Below, in pieces: positions 26,901 through 34,479 of a stretch of DNA of 64,000 bases. Numbering within the stretch: the first letter of the stretch is position 1; each line of letters begins with the position of its first letter. The stretch is from positions 412,358 through 476,357 of the forward strand of contig FOZF01000001.1 in the NCBI GenBank assembly GCA_900113425.1, in the 5' to 3' direction. This stretch comes from Stenotrophomonas maltophilia. Lineage in GTDB: Bacteria; Pseudomonadota; Gammaproteobacteria; Xanthomonadales; Xanthomonadaceae. The notes under the pieces were generated by a model. The model saw only the letters and a program-made list of their open reading frames with translations, had not been told where the DNA came from and searched no databases. The position numbers and the translations under genes were made by a program.

Positions 26901-26992
26901 CCGAAGTGGCGCTGTCGGTCCCCGCGCGCCGCCTCTATCACCGACGGCCGTCGCGCTGGCGCTGGCCCTGGAGCAGACCTGACCATGACTGA
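23963..26992 (+). CDS. Hybrid-type periplasmic-propeller sensor histidine kinase
   Basis: A 1009-residue membrane sensor. Order: signal/anchor helix (about 10-32); two-component regulator propeller repeats, for example DIAQDRDGLLWLATGSGLYRFDG; a Y_Y_Y domain (about 665-740); a transmembrane helix (FKLLCALLVLAVLVMAVRI); and a HisKA_3 box RERIARDLHDTLLQG with phospho-acceptor His802. The HATPase domain follows, with N box REAIRNALRHA and G boxes DDGVGIADDHAG and GLQGMRERA. It phosphorylates the response regulator encoded next, with eight bases of overlap. Related sensors detect extracellular carbohydrates or other nutrients; the signal here is unknown. No receiver domain is attached. Confidence 0.92.
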   Translation: MRCMHGRPFPSLRRLTALLMCLLLCIALPAHAVQRPAVSSGLPGYEHTAWRVGQGAPGDIWDIAQDRDGLLWLATGSGLYRFDGRRFERQPAPPGSRFPSTNMVTLVPGDGDALWIGYFQAGISQFANGQLRNFGRAEGVPVGVVPHFSRDHQGRRWAAINGGLRWFDGKRWQPPPASAGLPERRVQWVLQDSRNTFWVLADLKIWKRAPGAVRFEDTGIAVSQMATLVESPLGEVWLADRVRGTSPLANAEGVLPQHEREARRLPELVAARLQFTADGALWATMSPHGGVARITFDGKRAVRMERFDSPDGLTATSAVPIMADREGNIWVGTNLGLNRFRARSVRTLSAGPADPYRSLVRASDGRVYGYGEDLAPYDLRRELLDGSGAQLKAAARGAPTPIWQFDWVNLARTRDGRAIRIALPAPFTGQPLHALLFPDDEQAWVCTGERGVLRYTEGRWQRETRLPEQACSSLAMDDNGQLLLGYADGRLRHLGDRTIETFGAAQGLSVGPVTALLQQRDLLLVAGESGLAARLGGGRFMPVRTDLAGVLEGITGMVADAQGRLWLNGSRGLVRLDSAHLRHALRAGLPVTPRLFDAVDGMPGVALQSGPISTAVLAGDGLLWLATNQGLAWLDTTHAHVNSMAPSVRIGDVLYGNVHEPLRDNLRLPAGTTQLQIDYVALSLARPERNRYRYRLSGVDEDWQDAGSSTRAYYTNLAPGSYRFEVEAANEDGIWSRVPAHRSFRIAPTFMQTVWFKLLCALLVLAVLVMAVRIRSGQLAALFRARLQERNGERERIARDLHDTLLQGSQGLILRLHAISQSPQTPETVRSQLESAMQLAERNLAEGRERVSALRDGPFAGRDLASALADVHAEYAGQGTNPLRLTVEGTPPRLQPDAAEEVFLIGREAIRNALRHAQASAIEVELSYGARCFLLHVRDDGVGIADDHAGAGHWGLQGMRERAQRLGAALKLWTRPGLGTEVALSVPARRLYHRRPSRWRWPWSRPDHD

Positions 26993-27638
26993 GCTCTCCC
27001 CTCCCATCGGCGTGCTGGTGGTCGATGACCACCCGCTGCTGCGCGACGGCCTGGCGGCCCTGCTCGGCGCCCAGCCGGATCTGCGGCTGCTGGGCGAAGC
27101 TGCCGACGGCGAAGAAGCCATCGCGCAGTACCAGCATCTGCAACCGGACGTGGTGCTGATGGACCTGCAGATGCCCCGGCTGGACGGTGTCGAGGCCATC
27201 ATGCGGATCCGCGCGCTCGACCCGCGTGCCCGCATCATTGTGCTGACCACCTACCGCGGCGACGTACGAGCGGTGCGCGCCCTGCAGGCCGGTGCCAGCG
27301 CCTACCTGCTCAAGGACATGCTGCGCCATGAACTGATCGATACCATCCGCATGGTGGCCGGTGGTCGACGTGCACCGATTCCACCCGCGGTGGCCGCCAG
27401 CATCGCCGCGCACGTGGTCGAGGACCGGCTCTCGCCGCGCGAAACCGAGGTGCTGCGGCATGTTGCCGGCGGCCTCTCGAACAAGCGCATTGGCGAACGC
27501 ATGCAGATCTCGGAGCAGACGGTGAAAGCGCACATGAAGAGCCTGATGGACAAGCTCGGCGTCGGCGACCGCACCCATGCGGTCACCCAGGCCCTGCGCC
27601 GCGGCATCATCAGCCTGGACGACAGCGGCCACGATTGA
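26985..27638 (+). CDS. NarL/LuxR-family response regulator
   Basis: A 217-residue protein. The receiver has acidic residues Asp14/Asp15, phospho-acceptor Asp60 in VVLMDLQMP, the switch Thr in IIVLTTYRG and Lys in YLLKDM. The C-terminal LuxR domain reads LSPRETEVLRHVAGGLSNK with the recognition helix EQTVKAHMKSLMDKLG. It is partner of the overlapping upstream kinase. Candidate targets are the adjacent small DoxX-like gene and the porin/MFS operon, by position only. Confidence 0.93.
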   Translation: MTELSPPIGVLVVDDHPLLRDGLAALLGAQPDLRLLGEAADGEEAIAQYQHLQPDVVLMDLQMPRLDGVEAIMRIRALDPRARIIVLTTYRGDVRAVRALQAGASAYLLKDMLRHELIDTIRMVAGGRRAPIPPAVAASIAAHVVEDRLSPRETEVLRHVAGGLSNKRIGERMQISEQTVKAHMKSLMDKLGVGDRTHAVTQALRRGIISLDDSGHD

Positions 27639-27660
27639 CGCGCGGCTGCGCGCGTACCGC

Positions 27661-28854
27661 TCAGCGCAGGCGGATCAGCAGGCTGCCACCGGCACAGAGC
27701 GTCGCCAGCCATGCCACCCCATGCCACCCCCACTGCGCCAATGCCAGGCTGCCAAGTGCTCCTCCGGCTGCCATGCCGATGAACATGCCGGTGAACAGCA
27801 CTGCATTGAGACGGCTGCGTGCGGCGGGCGCCAGGCCATACACCAGTGTCTGGTGGGCGACCAGGGCCGACTGGAAGCCGAAATCGAACAGCAGTGCGCT
27901 GGCCACCAGCAGCGGCAGCAGTGCCGCTGCGGGCAGCCACGATTCGGCGAGCAGCAGTGCAAAGCCAAGCAGTGCCACCATGATCCCCAGGCGTGCCACT
28001 GCGGGGCTGCCCAGCCTGTCGGCGAAGCGACCGGCGAACGGCGCCGCCAGCGCGCCCGCCGCACCGGCGATACCGAAGGCGCCCGCGGCAGCACTGCCCA
28101 GCCCCAGACGCGCATGCAGCATCAGCGCCAGGGTTGACCAGAACGCGCTGAAACCCACCGCCAGCAACGACTGGCTCGCCACCGCCCGGCGCAGCTGCGG
28201 CTGCTCCCGCCACAGCGACAGCAACGAGCCCAGCAGCGCCGGATAGCGCAGGGTGCTGGTGGGTGCGAAACGAGGCAGTGCACGCGCCATCACCGCCCCC
28301 ATCGCCGCCACGGACACGGCCGCCAGTACGAACTGGGTGCGCCAGCCCCAGGCCTCGGCCACCATGCCGCTGACCACGCGCGACAGCAGGATGCCCAGCA
28401 GCAGACCGGTCATCACCCGTCCGACCACCTGCCCGCGTTGCGCATCCGGCGCCAGCGCCGCAGCGGCAGGCACGATGTCCTGGGCCAGCGTTGCCATCAA
28501 CCCGACCAGCAGGCTGGCCATCAGCAGGCCCGGCAGGTGCCCCGCCCCGGCCGCTGCGGCGAGTGCAAGCGACAGCAGCGCGGACTTCAGCAGGATGAGC
28601 GACCGGCGGTCGAAACGATCCCCCAAGGGCGCCAGCAGCAGGATGCCCAGCGCATAGCCGAGCTGGGTCAGGGTCGGCACCAGACCTGCCGCGCGCTCGC
28701 CCGCGGACAGGTCCTGGGCGATCAGTCCCAGCATCGGCTGGCTGTAATAGAGCGATGCCACCGAAAACCCGGCACCGGCCGCCATCGCCAGTACCAGGGA
28801 GGTGGAAGGTGCCACGACCGGTGCGCCGGTCACGGAAAGCGTGGGGGTGGACAT
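27661..28854 (-). CDS. MFS transporter (drug/metabolite efflux type)
   Basis: A 397-residue protein with twelve hydrophobic helices. The loop 2-3 motif reads LAPLGDRFDRRSLI, and helix 5 holds GRVMTGLLLGILLSRVVSG, a motif-C-like stretch of proton-driven exporters. It resembles YnfM-type carriers. I chose the ATG at 28854 because GGAG lies six bases upstream; TTG codons just before it are unlikely starts. It is divergent from a LysR gene across 84 bp, a common pairing in which the LysR protein controls the exporter. Confidence 0.87.
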   Translation of the reverse strand: MSTPTLSVTGAPVVAPSTSLVLAMAAGAGFSVASLYYSQPMLGLIAQDLSAGERAAGLVPTLTQLGYALGILLLAPLGDRFDRRSLILLKSALLSLALAAAAGAGHLPGLLMASLLVGLMATLAQDIVPAAAALAPDAQRGQVVGRVMTGLLLGILLSRVVSGMVAEAWGWRTQFVLAAVSVAAMGAVMARALPRFAPTSTLRYPALLGSLLSLWREQPQLRRAVASQSLLAVGFSAFWSTLALMLHARLGLGSAAAGAFGIAGAAGALAAPFAGRFADRLGSPAVARLGIMVALLGFALLLAESWLPAAALLPLLVASALLFDFGFQSALVAHQTLVYGLAPAARSRLNAVLFTGMFIGMAAGGALGSLALAQWGWHGVAWLATLCAGGSLLIRLR

Positions 28855-28916
28855 CAGCAACTCCAGTCAGGGGACGGGAGGTAGCCTGCGCTTATTCGCA
28901 TCACGTCTGTAGTAGG

Positions 28917-28936
28917 ATGAAATGAATACTTTTCAT
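28917..28936. promoter_or_regulatory. ATGAAA-N8-TTTCAT inverted repeat
   Basis: This 20-bp AT-rich inverted repeat ends two bases before the LysR start, between the divergent MFS and LysR genes. It is a good candidate for the LysR autoregulatory site or an overlapping promoter; no consensus is known for this regulator. Confidence 0.4.
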
Positions 28937-28938
28937 AC

Positions 28939-29895
28939 ATGGTACGCATGATGGAGATGGCCCCGGGCGCCGACCGGCTCGACCTGCTGCGCACCTTCCT
29001 GCGCATCGTCGACGCCGGCAGCCTGTCTGCCGCCGCCGCGCAGCTGGGTACCACCCAGCCCACCGTGAGCCGCCGCCTGCAGGCACTGGAACGGCAACTG
29101 GGCCTGCGACTGCTGCACCGGTCCACGCATGGTCTGCAGCTGACCGAGGAGGGCATGCGCTGCCAGCGGCACGCGCAGCGGGTGGTGGAGGAATGGGAAA
29201 CGCTCCAGGCCGAACTGCAGGGACAACCCGACGTGCTGCGTGGACGCCTGCGGGTGATGGTGCCGCATGCGTTTGGACAGGCGCAGCTGCTGCCGACCAT
29301 GCTCGCCTTCCTGGCCCGGCATCCACAGTTGAGCCTGGAGTGGATCCTCGAAGACCGGCGCCCGGACTTCATTGCCGAGGGCGTCGACTGTGCGGTGCGG
29401 GTCGGCCCGGTGGACGAGCCACGCATGGTCGCGCTGCCGCTGGCCGAAGTCCCACGCATCGTGGTCGCCGCGCCTTCGCTGGTCGATCCGGATGCGGTGA
29501 CCACCGCTGCACAGGCGCAGGCATTGCCCTGGATCTCCCTCGTCACCTACTACCGCGAGCGCCTGCAGCTGCATGACGCGCGCGGCCGTCCGCACACACT
29601 GTCGATCACGCCGCGCCTGCTCAGTGACAACCTGTTCGTGGTCCAGCAGGCGGCGCGTGCGGGCCTGGGTGCGGCGGTGGTATCCGCCTGGCTGGTCGCC
29701 GAGGATCTGGCGCACGGCCGCCTGGTCCAGTTGCTGCCGGGCTGGGAAGCGCCGCCCCTGCCGGTGCATGTGGTGTTCCCCGCCGCGCGCCAGCAGCCGG
29801 CGCGGCTGCGCGCCTTCATCGATGCGATGAAAGCCGCCCTGCCGCAGCTACATGGCATGCGGCCGACCCCCGGTCTCAGTTCAACCGCGCCTTGA
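28939..29895 (+). CDS. LysR-family transcriptional regulator
   Basis: A 318-residue regulator with an N-terminal winged helix (LDLLRTFLRIVDAGSLSAAAAQLGTTQPTVSRRLQ split across about 10-45) and a LysR substrate domain from about 95. Several ATGs lie close together (28939, 28948, 28951 and 28957) and none has a strong ribosome site, so the exact start is uncertain. It probably controls the divergent MFS exporter. Its 3' end overlaps the convergent HlyD gene by 20 bp. Confidence 0.9.
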   Translation: MVRMMEMAPGADRLDLLRTFLRIVDAGSLSAAAAQLGTTQPTVSRRLQALERQLGLRLLHRSTHGLQLTEEGMRCQRHAQRVVEEWETLQAELQGQPDVLRGRLRVMVPHAFGQAQLLPTMLAFLARHPQLSLEWILEDRRPDFIAEGVDCAVRVGPVDEPRMVALPLAEVPRIVVAAPSLVDPDAVTTAAQAQALPWISLVTYYRERLQLHDARGRPHTLSITPRLLSDNLFVVQQAARAGLGAAVVSAWLVAEDLAHGRLVQLLPGWEAPPLPVHVVFPAARQQPARLRAFIDAMKAALPQLHGMRPTPGLSSTAP

Positions 29896-31066
29896 TCAAC
29901 GGTCGCAGCAGGTAGTTCAGGACGCTGCGCTTGCCGGTCAGGATGTCCACATCCGCCACCATGCCGGGAATGATCGGCAGCGCCTCGCCGTGCCGCCGCA
30001 GCTGGCTGCCATCGGTGCGGATCAGCACCTGGTAGAACGATTCCTTGCCCCGCGGCGTATCCTCCTCGATGGTATCGGCACTGATCTGCTCGACGGTGCC
30101 GCTGAGTTCGCCGTAGATGGTGTAGTCATAGGCGGTGATCTTGACCTTGGCCGGCATGCCCGGCACCAGGAACGCGACGTCGCGCGGCTTGACGCGGGCT
30201 TCCACCAGCAGCCGTTCCTCCACCGGAATCACCTCCATGATCGGCTCGCCGGGAGGAATCACGCCACCGCGGGTATTGATCAGCACCGTGTTGACCCGCC
30301 CACGCACGGGCGACAGGATCTCGGTGCGCCGCAGCTGGTCCTGCCGCTGGTGCACGATCGGCTCCAGTGCGGACAGCTCCGCCTTCAGCTTGGAGCGTTC
30401 GGTATAGGCTTCTTGGAAATACGTGTTGCGCAGCTCGCTGAGCTTGCCGGTCAACGTGGCGATTTCCTGGGTCAGCTTCAACTCTTCCATCTGGCTGACG
30501 GCGTTGCGCGCGACCAGCGGCCGCACGATGCGCAGCTGGTCGCGCGCGATCGACAGCTGCTGGCCGATGGCTGCCGAACTCTGCTGCAATGTCGCACGCC
30601 TCGACTGGTACAGCTCCCGCTCCGAACGTGCGAGCGCGCTCGCGGCCGGAATGTCGTCCGGGAACTCGATGGCACCTTTGCCCAGCACCTCTGCATCCAG
30701 TCGCGCGATTGCGGCCCGCAGCACCTGCGACTGGTTGGCCGATTCCTCGTAGTTGGTACGGAAGTGGGTTTCCTCCAGCCGCACCAGCGGCTGGCCCACT
30801 TCGACCAGATCCCCTTCCTTCACCAGCAGGCGATCGAGGATGCCGCCTTCCAGGCTCTGGATCTTCTGCATGCGGCTGTACGGCACCACCCTGCCCTCGC
30901 CACGGGTCACCTGGTCCAGCTGCGCAAGCGCGGCCCAGCCCACGGCGACGGCCACCGTCGCCAGCAGCACCCACAACAGCGGCCGGTACACGGGATGGGT
31001 GGACGCCAGCAGTGGATCCGCAAGCTCGCGCCGCAGGCGCTGCGAACGCTTCTGCCGCTCAACCAT
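29876..31066 (-). CDS. Type I secretion adaptor, HlyD/LapC type
   Basis: A 396-residue membrane fusion protein linking the ABC exporter to the TolC-type channel. One transmembrane helix lies at about 28-50. A biotinyl-lipoyl-like half (GGILDRLLVKEGDLVEVGQPLVRLE) follows, then a long coiled-coil hairpin (about 105-250), the second half-lipoyl segment and the HlyD C-terminal signature (PGMPAKVKITAYDYTIYGELSGTVE). It overlaps the ABC gene by eight bases. It is the last gene of the adhesin operon. Confidence 0.93.
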   Translation of the reverse strand: MVERQKRSQRLRRELADPLLASTHPVYRPLLWVLLATVAVAVGWAALAQLDQVTRGEGRVVPYSRMQKIQSLEGGILDRLLVKEGDLVEVGQPLVRLEETHFRTNYEESANQSQVLRAAIARLDAEVLGKGAIEFPDDIPAASALARSERELYQSRRATLQQSSAAIGQQLSIARDQLRIVRPLVARNAVSQMEELKLTQEIATLTGKLSELRNTYFQEAYTERSKLKAELSALEPIVHQRQDQLRRTEILSPVRGRVNTVLINTRGGVIPPGEPIMEVIPVEERLLVEARVKPRDVAFLVPGMPAKVKITAYDYTIYGELSGTVEQISADTIEEDTPRGKESFYQVLIRTDGSQLRRHGEALPIIPGMVADVDILTGKRSVLNYLLRPLIKARLN

Positions 31067-33224
31067 GATGCCCCCCTGCGACCGCGGCGATCGGCTGCAC
31101 CTGGTTGCCCTGCACCACCTGCTCCAATGGACCGTCCATGATGATCCTGCCGTTGCGCATCACCACGGCACGCTCGACGAGGGCCAGCATGCTGCGCTTG
31201 TGGGTGGTCAGTACCAGCGTGCGCTGGCCGAGCCAACGCTGCAGGAACTGGATGACATGGGTCTCGCTCTGCTGGTCGAAGGCGGCGGTGGGCTCATCCA
31301 GCAGCACGACAGACGGATCCTGCAGGATCACCCGGGCCAGGCCGATGGCCTGGCGCTGGCCACCGGACAGGCTGCCGTTGCCCATCACCAGCTGGTCCAG
31401 CCCCAACGGATTGCCGCGCACGAAAGGCCCCATGCCCACCGCATCCAGCGCCTCCAGCAGTTCCTCGTCCCGCCAGGCGGCACCTTCCAGATTGAGGTTG
31501 TCGCGCAGGCTGCCATGGAACAGCGCCACATCCTGCGGCAGATAACCGATGTTGCGTGCGCGGTCACCGGGATCGATCTGTGCCAGCGCCACGTCGTCCA
31601 GCAGCAGGCGTCCCTGCTGCGGCGTCACCAGTCCGGACAGCACGCGCAGCAGGCTGGACTTGCCGGCACCGTTGCCGCCCAGCAGCGCCACCCGCTGCGC
31701 AGGTGCGATGGACAGCGCCTGCACGTCGACCACCCACGGCCCTTCGCCCAGCGCCAGGCGGACATCGTGCAGCTGGTAGGCACCTTGCAGGCGCGGCCGG
31801 TGCACGAAGCGGGCGCCCTGTGGGCGCTCCTGCTCGGCGCCCATCAACTGGTCCAGCCCCTCCATGGCGACGCGGGTGTGCTGCCAGCGCCCCAGCACCG
31901 CCGCAACCTGCGCCAGCGGCGCGATCGCCCGCGATGACAGGATCGAGCACGCCACCAGTGCGCCCACGGTCATCGCACCGTCATTGATGCGGTAGACACC
32001 GAAGGCAACCACACCCACATACGCAAGCTGCTGCACCACGGCCGCGCCATGACTGAGGCTGGCGGTGAGCGTACTTGTCTTCAATGCCGTTCCCGCCAGC
32101 TGCGCCGTCAGGCTTTCCCAGTGCTTCAGGCTGCGGCCTTCGGCACGCGTGGCCTTCACTGATTCCAGGTGTTCAAAGGCCTCCAGCAGCACGCTGTTCT
32201 TCATCGCCCCTTCGCGCAGATTCTGCCGCGACAGCTCACCCAGCCGGCGCTGCGCGAGCACGCCCGGCAGCACCATCAGGACACAGGCCACTACCGGCAC
32301 CCAGACCACATGCCCACCGATCAGCGCGATCAGCAGCAGGAACACGAACACGAACGGCAGGTCGCTGAGCAGCGCGGCGGTGGACGAGGTGAAGAAATCG
32401 CGCACGCCTTCAAACTCGCGCACCTGGGTACTGAATGCCCCCATCGACGCCGGCTTGGCGTTGATCCGGGTGCCCAGCACGCGGGCGAACAGCAGCGTTC
32501 CCAGCTGCAGGTCCATGCGCTTGCCGAGCACATGCAGCAGCTGTCCGCGCAGGACACGCAGCACCCCTTCGATGATGACCGCCAGGGCAACGCCACTGGC
32601 AAGCACCCACAGCGTGTCGAACGCTGCCACCGGCACCACCCGGTCATAGACCTGCATGGCGAAGATCGCCGTCGCGATGGCCAGCAGGTTGGCCACGAAT
32701 GCGGCGGCTCCCACCTCGACATAGGAGCGCCATAGCTGCCGCAGTGGCCCGTAGAACCAGTGCTCGGCCCGGCCCGCGGCGAAATCGCCGACCCGGCCAT
32801 CCGAGCGGAAGCGCGGTTTGGCGAACACCGCCGTACCACTGTACAGCGCCTGCAGTGCCTGCAGCGGCATGGCCTGTGTGCCACCCTCGGCCTGTGGCAC
32901 CTCCACCTGCGCCTGGTCATCGGTGATCGCCGTCAACAACAGCGTGTTGCCATTGTTCAGCAGCAGCAGGACCGGCAGCAGATAGGCGTCGATGTCGGTC
33001 AGCTCGAAGGCCTCCACGCGGGCGTTCAGGTCCGCCCGCCGCAGCGCGCGTGGTACCCGCTGCAATGGCAGCCGCCCCTGCTCCAGAGCGATGCCGTCAA
33101 CCAGCTCGGCAGCACCCAGCGGCCGGCCCAGCCGCTCGCACAGCAGCAGCAGGCCATCCTGCAGAGGGTCGCGCGGCGTGTTGCCGCTGCCGGTGGTGGT
33201 CGATTCAATGCGCGGCGTCTGCAT
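31059..33224 (-). CDS. Type I secretion ABC transporter, LapB type
   Basis: A 721-residue ABC exporter. Residues about 20-150 are a C39-like domain without the catalytic Cys, typical of exporters of RTX or giant adhesins. A six-helix membrane domain spans about 170-460, and the ATPase domain follows with Walker A LLGGNGAGKSS, signature LSGGQRQAIGLAR and Walker B VVLLDEPTAAFD. The ATG at 33224 has GGGAGG five bases upstream; longer in-frame extensions run into the TolC gene. It overlaps TolC by 20 bases and HlyD by eight, so translation is likely coupled. Confidence 0.94.
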   Translation of the reverse strand: MQTPRIESTTTGSGNTPRDPLQDGLLLLCERLGRPLGAAELVDGIALEQGRLPLQRVPRALRRADLNARVEAFELTDIDAYLLPVLLLLNNGNTLLLTAITDDQAQVEVPQAEGGTQAMPLQALQALYSGTAVFAKPRFRSDGRVGDFAAGRAEHWFYGPLRQLWRSYVEVGAAAFVANLLAIATAIFAMQVYDRVVPVAAFDTLWVLASGVALAVIIEGVLRVLRGQLLHVLGKRMDLQLGTLLFARVLGTRINAKPASMGAFSTQVREFEGVRDFFTSSTAALLSDLPFVFVFLLLIALIGGHVVWVPVVACVLMVLPGVLAQRRLGELSRQNLREGAMKNSVLLEAFEHLESVKATRAEGRSLKHWESLTAQLAGTALKTSTLTASLSHGAAVVQQLAYVGVVAFGVYRINDGAMTVGALVACSILSSRAIAPLAQVAAVLGRWQHTRVAMEGLDQLMGAEQERPQGARFVHRPRLQGAYQLHDVRLALGEGPWVVDVQALSIAPAQRVALLGGNGAGKSSLLRVLSGLVTPQQGRLLLDDVALAQIDPGDRARNIGYLPQDVALFHGSLRDNLNLEGAAWRDEELLEALDAVGMGPFVRGNPLGLDQLVMGNGSLSGGQRQAIGLARVILQDPSVVLLDEPTAAFDQQSETHVIQFLQRWLGQRTLVLTTHKRSMLALVERAVVMRNGRIIMDGPLEQVVQGNQVQPIAAVAGGHHG

Positions 33225-34479
33225 GTGTCCTCCCTCCAAGCAACTCACCCAGCTGCCCGATCTGGGCGGCAGCGCGATAATCGATGCGGACCCGCTCCAT
33301 GCGCAGAGTTGCCAGCTGGCGTTCGGCCTCCATCCGCTCGCGCTGCACGCTGAGCAGATCGATGATGTCGCGGCGTCCGACCTGGAACTGGTCGTGATAC
33401 AGGCCGCCGACGTGCGTGGACTCCTCCACCTGTTGCTGCAGCGCCTGCTCACGCAGTACCAGCGCATCGGCGTTGTCGAACAAGGTGCGCATCTTGCGCC
33501 GCAGATCACGACGGGTGGCGTCGGCACTCCACTGCGCCGCCTCCAGTCGCTGCCGGGCTGCCGCCGGCCGCTGGAAATTGCTGAAGCCGCGCAGGACATC
33601 CATGCGCAGGCGCAGCGAAACCACCGAGTCGTTCTCCATCTGCCCGCCGATCTCGCGGCGCAGCGCCGATGCCTCCACGTTGAGCTGTGGCTTCAATGCC
33701 GCGCGCGATTCGGCCAGCTCCGCTTCGGCTGCAGCGGCATCCTCACGCGATTCCCGCAGCAGCGGCGCGGCCTCGATCGCTGCATCCAGGCCGTCACGCT
33801 GCCACGCCCGCTGTCCGGCAGGCAGGTCCGGCGCCTGCAGCGGGCCAGGATCCCGGCCCAGCAGCAGGGCCAGCTGGTTGTTGGCATCGCGCAACGCGCC
33901 TTCCTCGAACGCCAGCTGGTCCTGTCCGCGCGCGAACTCCAGCTGCGCGCGATCCAGCTCGGTGCGGTCTGCGTAGCCGCTGCCGCTGCGGTCGCGGGCC
34001 ATGCCGCGGACGCCCTCGATCCGTTGCAGGAAGTCACGCACGGCCACCACCCTTTCGCGGGCGACCAGCACGTCCAGATAGGTCTCGATGATGTCCAGCG
34101 CCGCGTCGTCCCGGGCGACCTCCAGCGCTGCCAGATAGCGGCGCTGGGTCGCACTGGCGGCCTCGACCTGGCTGCGCGTCCGGCCCCAGTCGAACAGCAT
34201 CTGCGACAGCGTGACGTCGTACACCATCTCGGACATGTGTCCGGCCTGCGGCCCGCCGGAGACCTGCAGCGCGGGAAAGTAGCCCCCCCGTGCGATTTTC
34301 ACGTCGGTGCCTGCCCGTTCCGCTTCGCTCAGCGCCGCACGCACCCGGGGATGGATCGCCAGTCCGGTCTGCACAGCCTGCTCCACACTCATCGCACTGG
34401 CCCCTGCCGGCAGGCCGCACAGCAGGAGGAGCGCGAACGCTCCTCCTGCCCACCGCCTTCGGCTCCGCCGTTGCGGCAT
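33205..34479 (-). CDS. TolC-family outer-membrane channel, LapE type
   Basis: A 424-residue protein with a signal peptide (ALLLLCGLPAGASA) and two copies of the outer-membrane efflux repeat, with typical motifs PRVRAALSEAERAG and YLDVLVARERV. It provides the outer-membrane duct for the adhesin. Its ATG overlaps the adhesin stop by one base (TGATG), a classic reinitiation arrangement that ties channel synthesis to adhesin translation. Confidence 0.92.
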   Translation of the reverse strand: MPQRRSRRRWAGGAFALLLLCGLPAGASAMSVEQAVQTGLAIHPRVRAALSEAERAGTDVKIARGGYFPALQVSGGPQAGHMSEMVYDVTLSQMLFDWGRTRSQVEAASATQRRYLAALEVARDDAALDIIETYLDVLVARERVVAVRDFLQRIEGVRGMARDRSGSGYADRTELDRAQLEFARGQDQLAFEEGALRDANNQLALLLGRDPGPLQAPDLPAGQRAWQRDGLDAAIEAAPLLRESREDAAAAEAELAESRAALKPQLNVEASALRREIGGQMENDSVVSLRLRMDVLRGFSNFQRPAAARQRLEAAQWSADATRRDLRRKMRTLFDNADALVLREQALQQQVEESTHVGGLYHDQFQVGRRDIIDLLSVQRERMEAERQLATLRMERVRIDYRAAAQIGQLGELLGGRTHADAAH

